DNA of 64,000 nucleotides. It comes from Hyphomonas jannaschiana VP2. Lineage in GTDB: Bacteria > Pseudomonadota > Alphaproteobacteria > Caulobacterales > Hyphomonadaceae. Positions 60,982-64,000 of this stretch are shown here, in pieces. The translations under genes were made by a program, and so were the position numbers. The stretch covers positions 62,001 through 126,000 of the forward strand of contig NZ_ARYJ01000001.1 of NCBI RefSeq assembly GCF_000685215.1. The letters run 5' to 3'. The notes under the pieces were generated by a model. It did no database searches and was not told the origin of the DNA. It was given only the letters and a program-made list of their open reading frames with translations. Each line of letters begins with the position of its first letter. Positions within the stretch are counted from its first letter, which is position 1.

Positions 60982-63069
60982 ATGAAACAGAGACTGCTTG
61001 CGATGGCCGCGGTGGCCGCGCTGCTGAGCGCCGCACCGGCACTGGCGAAAGAAGACGAGGCGCCGTCGAAGCGCTTCACCGCCGAACGTGTCTTCGACAT
61101 GGAATATGCGACCGACCCGCAAGTCTCCCCGGACGGGAAGACCGTGGTCTATGTCCGCCATTCCATGGACAAGATGACCGACCGCGACACGGGGCACCTC
61201 TGGTCCATCGATCTTGCCAGTGGCGCGCACCGCCCGCTGGTGACCGACGTCTCCGCCGGCCGGCCGCGCTGGTCGCCGGATGGCTCTCGCATTCTTTATA
61301 TGTCGTCGAACGGCAACGGACCGGAAATGCGCCTGCTCTATCTCGACAGCGGCCGCAGCTTCTCGCTCGCCCAGTTCACCGAGGAAGGCCCGAGCGCCGC
61401 GACCTGGTCGCCGGACGGCAAACAGGTCGCCTTCTCCATGTTCGTGAAGGGCGAGACGCCGAGCTTCGCCAAGCCCCTCGCCCCGCCGGAAGGCGCCAAG
61501 TGGAATGACGGCGTGAAGGTCATCGACAACCTGACCTTCCGCTTCGATGGCGCCGGCTATCTAAAAGACGGCACCGAGCAGATTTTCGTGCTGACCGTCG
61601 ATGGTGGCACGCCGCGCCAGGTGACCTTCGGAGAGGCCGACCTTGGCGGTCCGCAATGGCTGGACAATGACACGCTGCTCGTCAGCGGCAACCTCGCCGA
61701 AGACCGCGACCTCGATCCGGTCGAAAGCGAGGTCTACAAGATTGAACTCGCCGACAATTCGATCAGCGCCCTGACCAGCCGCGACGGACCTGACCTCGGC
61801 CCAGTCGTCTCGCCGGACGGGAAGACCATCGCCTTCCGCGGCTATGACGATCACCTGAAGGCCTATGAACAGGCCAATCTCTATCTGATGGATGCCGATG
61901 GCGGAAACGTCCGCGAACTGGCCGCCGACTTCCCGCTGGAGTTCGGCAGCATCGCCTGGGCTCCCGACGGCAAGAGCCTGTTTGCCCTCTGCGAAGACCA
62001 TGGCGTTCTGAGCGTCTATAATGTGAGCCTCAACGGCAAGGTCAGCCAGGTCGTCACCAATGTCGGCGGCGCCTCCATCGGCCGCCCCTATGGTGAAGGC
62101 AGCTTCTCCATCAGCGAAGGCCGCAAGCCGGTGATCGCCTACACGGCCGGTTTCTCCGACCGCCCGGCCGAAGTCGCCACGATCGGCGCCAATGGCAAGG
62201 ACAACAAAGTGCTGACCGAGCTCAATGCCGATGTCCTGCCCTTCCTCGACATGGCGAAAGTGGAGGAGATCCACGTCGCCTCCAGCGCCGATGGCCGCGA
62301 GATCGAGGCCTGGGTCGCCCTGCCGCCGGACTTCAAGGCCGATGGCAGCTTCCCGATGATCCTGGAAATCCATGGCGGACCTTACGCGATGTATTCGCCC
62401 TTCTTCGGCAGCGAGATCCAGCGCTATGCCGCCGAGGGTTATGTCACCGTGTGGAGCAATCCGCGCGGCTCGACCGGCTATGGCGAAGAGTTCGCCCAGC
62501 TGATCGACCTTGCCTATCCGGGCAATGACTATGACGACCTGATGAGCGTCGTCGATGAACTGGTCGCGAAAGACTATGTCTCTGAAGACCGCCTGTTCAT
62601 CACCGGCGGTTCCGGCGGCGGCATCCTGACGGCCTGGACCGTCACCAAGACCGACCGCTTCGCCGCGGCCGCCTCGATCAAGCCGGTGATCAACTGGATG
62701 ACGATGGCGCTGGCCGGTGACATCGCGCAGTTCGTGCGCCGCCACTGGATCCGCGCCGACCCGTGGTCCGATCCGGAAGCCTTCCTCAAATTCTCGCCGA
62801 TCCGCTATGTCGACAAGGTGACGACGCCGACCATGATCATGGTGGGTGAGGAAGACTGGCGCACGCCTGCCTGGGAAGCCGAACAGTTCTACACCGCCCT
62901 CAAAATGAATGGTGTGGACACGGTCTATGTCCGCGTGCCGGGCTCCCCCCACTACATCGCCTCCCGCCCCTCCCGCCTGATCGCCAAGACAGACAACATC
63001 ATGGGCTGGTTCGCGAAGTATGATCCGGCGAAGCAGAAGGATGAGGCGGAAGACAGCGGAGAAGACTGA
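60982..63069 (+). CDS. exported S9-family prolyl oligopeptidase-type peptidase
   Basis: The 695-residue protein has a signal peptide (LLAMAAVAALLSAAPALA), an N-terminal beta-propeller with PD40/WD40-like repeats (DPQVSPDGKTVVYV, RPRWSPDGSRILYM, GPVVSPDGKTIAFRG) and a C-terminal alpha/beta hydrolase domain with nucleophile motif ITGGSGGGILTAW, acid in VGEEDWRTP and histidine in VPGSPHYIASRPS. This is the acylaminoacyl/dipeptidyl-peptidase-like S9C group and should cut short peptides in the periplasm. GGGAGGG before the ATG is strong. Its stop overlaps the next start in TGATG. Confidence 0.92.
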   Translation: MKQRLLAMAAVAALLSAAPALAKEDEAPSKRFTAERVFDMEYATDPQVSPDGKTVVYVRHSMDKMTDRDTGHLWSIDLASGAHRPLVTDVSAGRPRWSPDGSRILYMSSNGNGPEMRLLYLDSGRSFSLAQFTEEGPSAATWSPDGKQVAFSMFVKGETPSFAKPLAPPEGAKWNDGVKVIDNLTFRFDGAGYLKDGTEQIFVLTVDGGTPRQVTFGEADLGGPQWLDNDTLLVSGNLAEDRDLDPVESEVYKIELADNSISALTSRDGPDLGPVVSPDGKTIAFRGYDDHLKAYEQANLYLMDADGGNVRELAADFPLEFGSIAWAPDGKSLFALCEDHGVLSVYNVSLNGKVSQVVTNVGGASIGRPYGEGSFSISEGRKPVIAYTAGFSDRPAEVATIGANGKDNKVLTELNADVLPFLDMAKVEEIHVASSADGREIEAWVALPPDFKADGSFPMILEIHGGPYAMYSPFFGSEIQRYAAEGYVTVWSNPRGSTGYGEEFAQLIDLAYPGNDYDDLMSVVDELVAKDYVSEDRLFITGGSGGGILTAWTVTKTDRFAAAASIKPVINWMTMALAGDIAQFVRRHWIRADPWSDPEAFLKFSPIRYVDKVTTPTMIMVGEEDWRTPAWEAEQFYTALKMNGVDTVYVRVPGSPHYIASRPSRLIAKTDNIMGWFAKYDPAKQKDEAEDSGED

Positions 63070-63476
63070 TGTCTGGCCACCCAGCCCTCACCGACAGTCT
63101 CGGCCTGCTCTCTGAGCGGGCCGGGGATGTTACCGGTCTTGTTTATGCACGGCTGTTTGCGGCGTATCCGGAGCTGGAAGACCTGTTCCTGATGGATACC
63201 GATGGCGGCGTGCGGGGCTCGATGCTGAGCCAGGCGTTCGAGTGCCTGATGGATCTGGCCGAGGGGCCAGGCACGATGGCGGAGACGGTGATCCGGTCAG
63301 AACGGGTCAATCATGACACGTATGATGTGCCGGCCGGCATGTTCGAAGTGTTCTTCGACATCATCCGCGATGTGACGAAAGAAGTGGCGGGCAGTGACTG
63401 GTCGCCGTTGATGGAGGCAGCGTGGACATCGGTTCTTGCCGATGCGTCGCGCCTCTCCCAGCCCCTGCCCGCCTGA
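63069..63476 (+). CDS. globin-like protein coupled to the S9 peptidase
   Basis: The 135-residue protein has a globin-type helical pattern: SLGLLSERAGDVTGLVYARLFAAYPELEDLFLMD, a middle helix FECLMDLAEG, and NHDTYDVPAGMFEVFFDIIRDV, in which His82 is in place of the proximal haem ligand (NHxxYxVP). It could bind haem and sense or scavenge O2 or NO, but haem binding is not proven, and no distal residue is obvious. The ATG overlaps the peptidase stop (TGATG), so translation is coupled. A hairpin at 63478-63507 follows. Confidence 0.75.
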   Translation: MSGHPALTDSLGLLSERAGDVTGLVYARLFAAYPELEDLFLMDTDGGVRGSMLSQAFECLMDLAEGPGTMAETVIRSERVNHDTYDVPAGMFEVFFDIIRDVTKEVAGSDWSPLMEAAWTSVLADASRLSQPLPA

Positions 63477-63477
63477 A

Positions 63478-63507
63478 GCGCTGCGGTCCTGCCTTTGACC
63501 GCGGCGC
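63478..63507. terminator. hairpin between convergent globin and small membrane genes
   Basis: GCGCTGCGGTC (63478-63488) pairs with GACCGCGGCGC (63497-63507), one T-G pair, eight-base loop. No T tract on either side, so it is a weak or Rho-assisted terminator. Confidence 0.5.
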
Positions 63508-63522
63508 TCCAACCGCAAAACG

Positions 63523-63708
63523 CTAGTCGCTGGCGGGAGACTCGTCCCGCGTGCGGGTCTTGCTGACGCCAATCACCATGCCGAGGCCGAACAGCGTGAA
63601 CGCGCCGACCGCAATCCATGTCGTCGCAATGCCGAGCAGGAAGGCGCCATAGGCGAGCCCGGCGATGAAGATCACGAAGCCGATCAGATAAAGCGAAAAT
63701 GAGGACAT
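63523..63708 (-). CDS. small two-helix membrane protein under a stress promoter
   Basis: The 61-residue protein is two hydrophobic helices (LYLIGFVIFIAGLAYGAFLLGI and WIAVGAFTLFGLGMVIGV) and a short polar tail (SKTRTRDESPASD). No family name comes to mind with certainty. A perfect EcfG-type promoter stands 37 bases upstream on its strand, so it is probably part of the general stress response. Function unknown. Confidence 0.75.
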   Translation of the reverse strand: MSSFSLYLIGFVIFIAGLAYGAFLLGIATTWIAVGAFTLFGLGMVIGVSKTRTRDESPASD

Positions 63709-63744
63709 CGGCGAAGCTCCCGGTTCTGTATGATTCCGGGAAAC

Positions 63745-63769
63745 AACGCCTTATTCGCCTGCCGGTTCC
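63745..63769 (-). promoter_or_regulatory. EcfG-type general stress promoter of small membrane gene
   Basis: On the minus strand, GGAAC (63769-63765), 16 bases, then CGTT (63748-63745) matches the EcfG consensus. The start of the small membrane protein gene is 37 bases further on. Confidence 0.6.
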
Positions 63770-63870
63770 CGCGTCCAGGCGGCGCCCATCAGCACCTGAA
63801 TGGAGAATTCCGCGCCCTTAAGTTGCCAGGCGGAAAAAGGCGCTCACCGGCAAAGGGAACGCACGGCATA

Positions 63871-63885
63871 TGGCACCGGTCTTGC
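63871..63885 (+). promoter_or_regulatory. sigma-54 promoter
   Basis: TGGCACCGGTCTTGC matches TGGCAC-N5-TTGC exactly, with the invariant GG (63872-63873) and GC (63884-63885) ten bases apart. Transcription would start near 63897 and enter the frame at 63940. Confidence 0.75.
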
Positions 63886-63939
63886 GAATTGCCCTGTCCC
63901 AATCCGGGACGGAGTGACCCGCAGAAACAGGCCGAGCTC

Positions 63940-64000
63940 ATGCTTCACAGCATCAATACGATCCGGACGCTGTCGTGTATTTCGATTGCGGTTTTCCACA
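63940..64000 (+). CDS. start of a gene cut by the right edge, sigma-54 driven
   Basis: An ATG at 63940 opens a frame of 20 codons to the window end, reading MLHSINTIRTLSCISIAVFH. AGG stands eight bases before it and a sigma-54 promoter 55 bases before it. The sequence could be the first membrane helix of a chemoreceptor or other membrane protein, but 20 residues are not enough to say. Confidence 0.45.
   Translation, partial: MLHSINTIRTLSCISIAVFH

Overview
The window looks like a chromosomal segment of an alphaproteobacterium, probably close to Hyphomonadaceae/Caulobacterales. This rests on the high G+C content, the glnD-murJ-trpS gene order, a DUF1489 protein, a CxxC-less Fur, and cis sites typical of the class: a TTAA-N7-TTAA CtrA-type site, a GAAC-N7-GAAC LexA-type site and two GGAAC-N16/17-CGTT EcfG-type promoters. 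Taxonomy is inferred from these features; no database was consulted. I saw no rRNA, tRNA, CRISPR array, prophage or intact insertion sequence. The region is mostly densely packed core and housekeeping genes.

Layout. 1-10.5 kb: a Baeyer-Villiger monooxygenase cut by the left edge, an EamA transporter, DUF1489, then a minus-strand run of dienelactone hydrolase, ogt, ycaQ-type glycosylase and fur, a long inverted-repeat element, rimI/tsaB, a nitroreductase and an Nfu scaffold. 10.5-17.3 kb: a PCu(A)C copper chaperone and the glnD-murJ-trpS cluster. 17-26 kb: divergent Lrp regulator and methionine gamma-lyase around a perfect palindrome, an RHH/EF-hand membrane protein, an MscS channel, an acyl-CoA dehydrogenase/EthD pair, a copper ATPase and an APC permease. 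26-34 kb: translation and replication genes (truA, fmt, def, rmuC, ybaB, dnaX) and a phosphatase.

34-43 kb: a stress-promoter-driven SYLF lipoprotein, amn, several small exported proteins, an EAL phosphodiesterase and nrdB. 43-55 kb: SulP and Kef-type transporters, an esterase, a large unknown membrane protein, a TerC-family protein with a structured leader, an alkyl sulfatase, and an ECF42-type sigma factor with its DGPF partner. 55-64 kb: a lipoprotein, two LpxR-like outer-membrane proteins, a candidate small RNA, nrdA, a gene-poor 0.7 kb stretch, an S9 peptidase/globin pair and a sigma-54 promoter leading into a gene cut by the right edge.

Regulation ties distant genes together. nrdA and nrdB lie about 16 kb apart, yet both carry the same CATATAGTG-centred NrdR-type box paired with a weaker site 32 bp away, so they are probably co-regulated although not in one operon. 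Two genes 30 kb apart carry matching EcfG promoters. rmuC has a LexA-type site directly upstream. No single spectacular new system stands out. The best candidates for something undescribed are the RHH-membrane-EF-hand protein, the 758-residue membrane protein, the structured leader before the TerC gene, the 41-residue membrane peptide between def and fmt, and the putative small RNA before nrdA.
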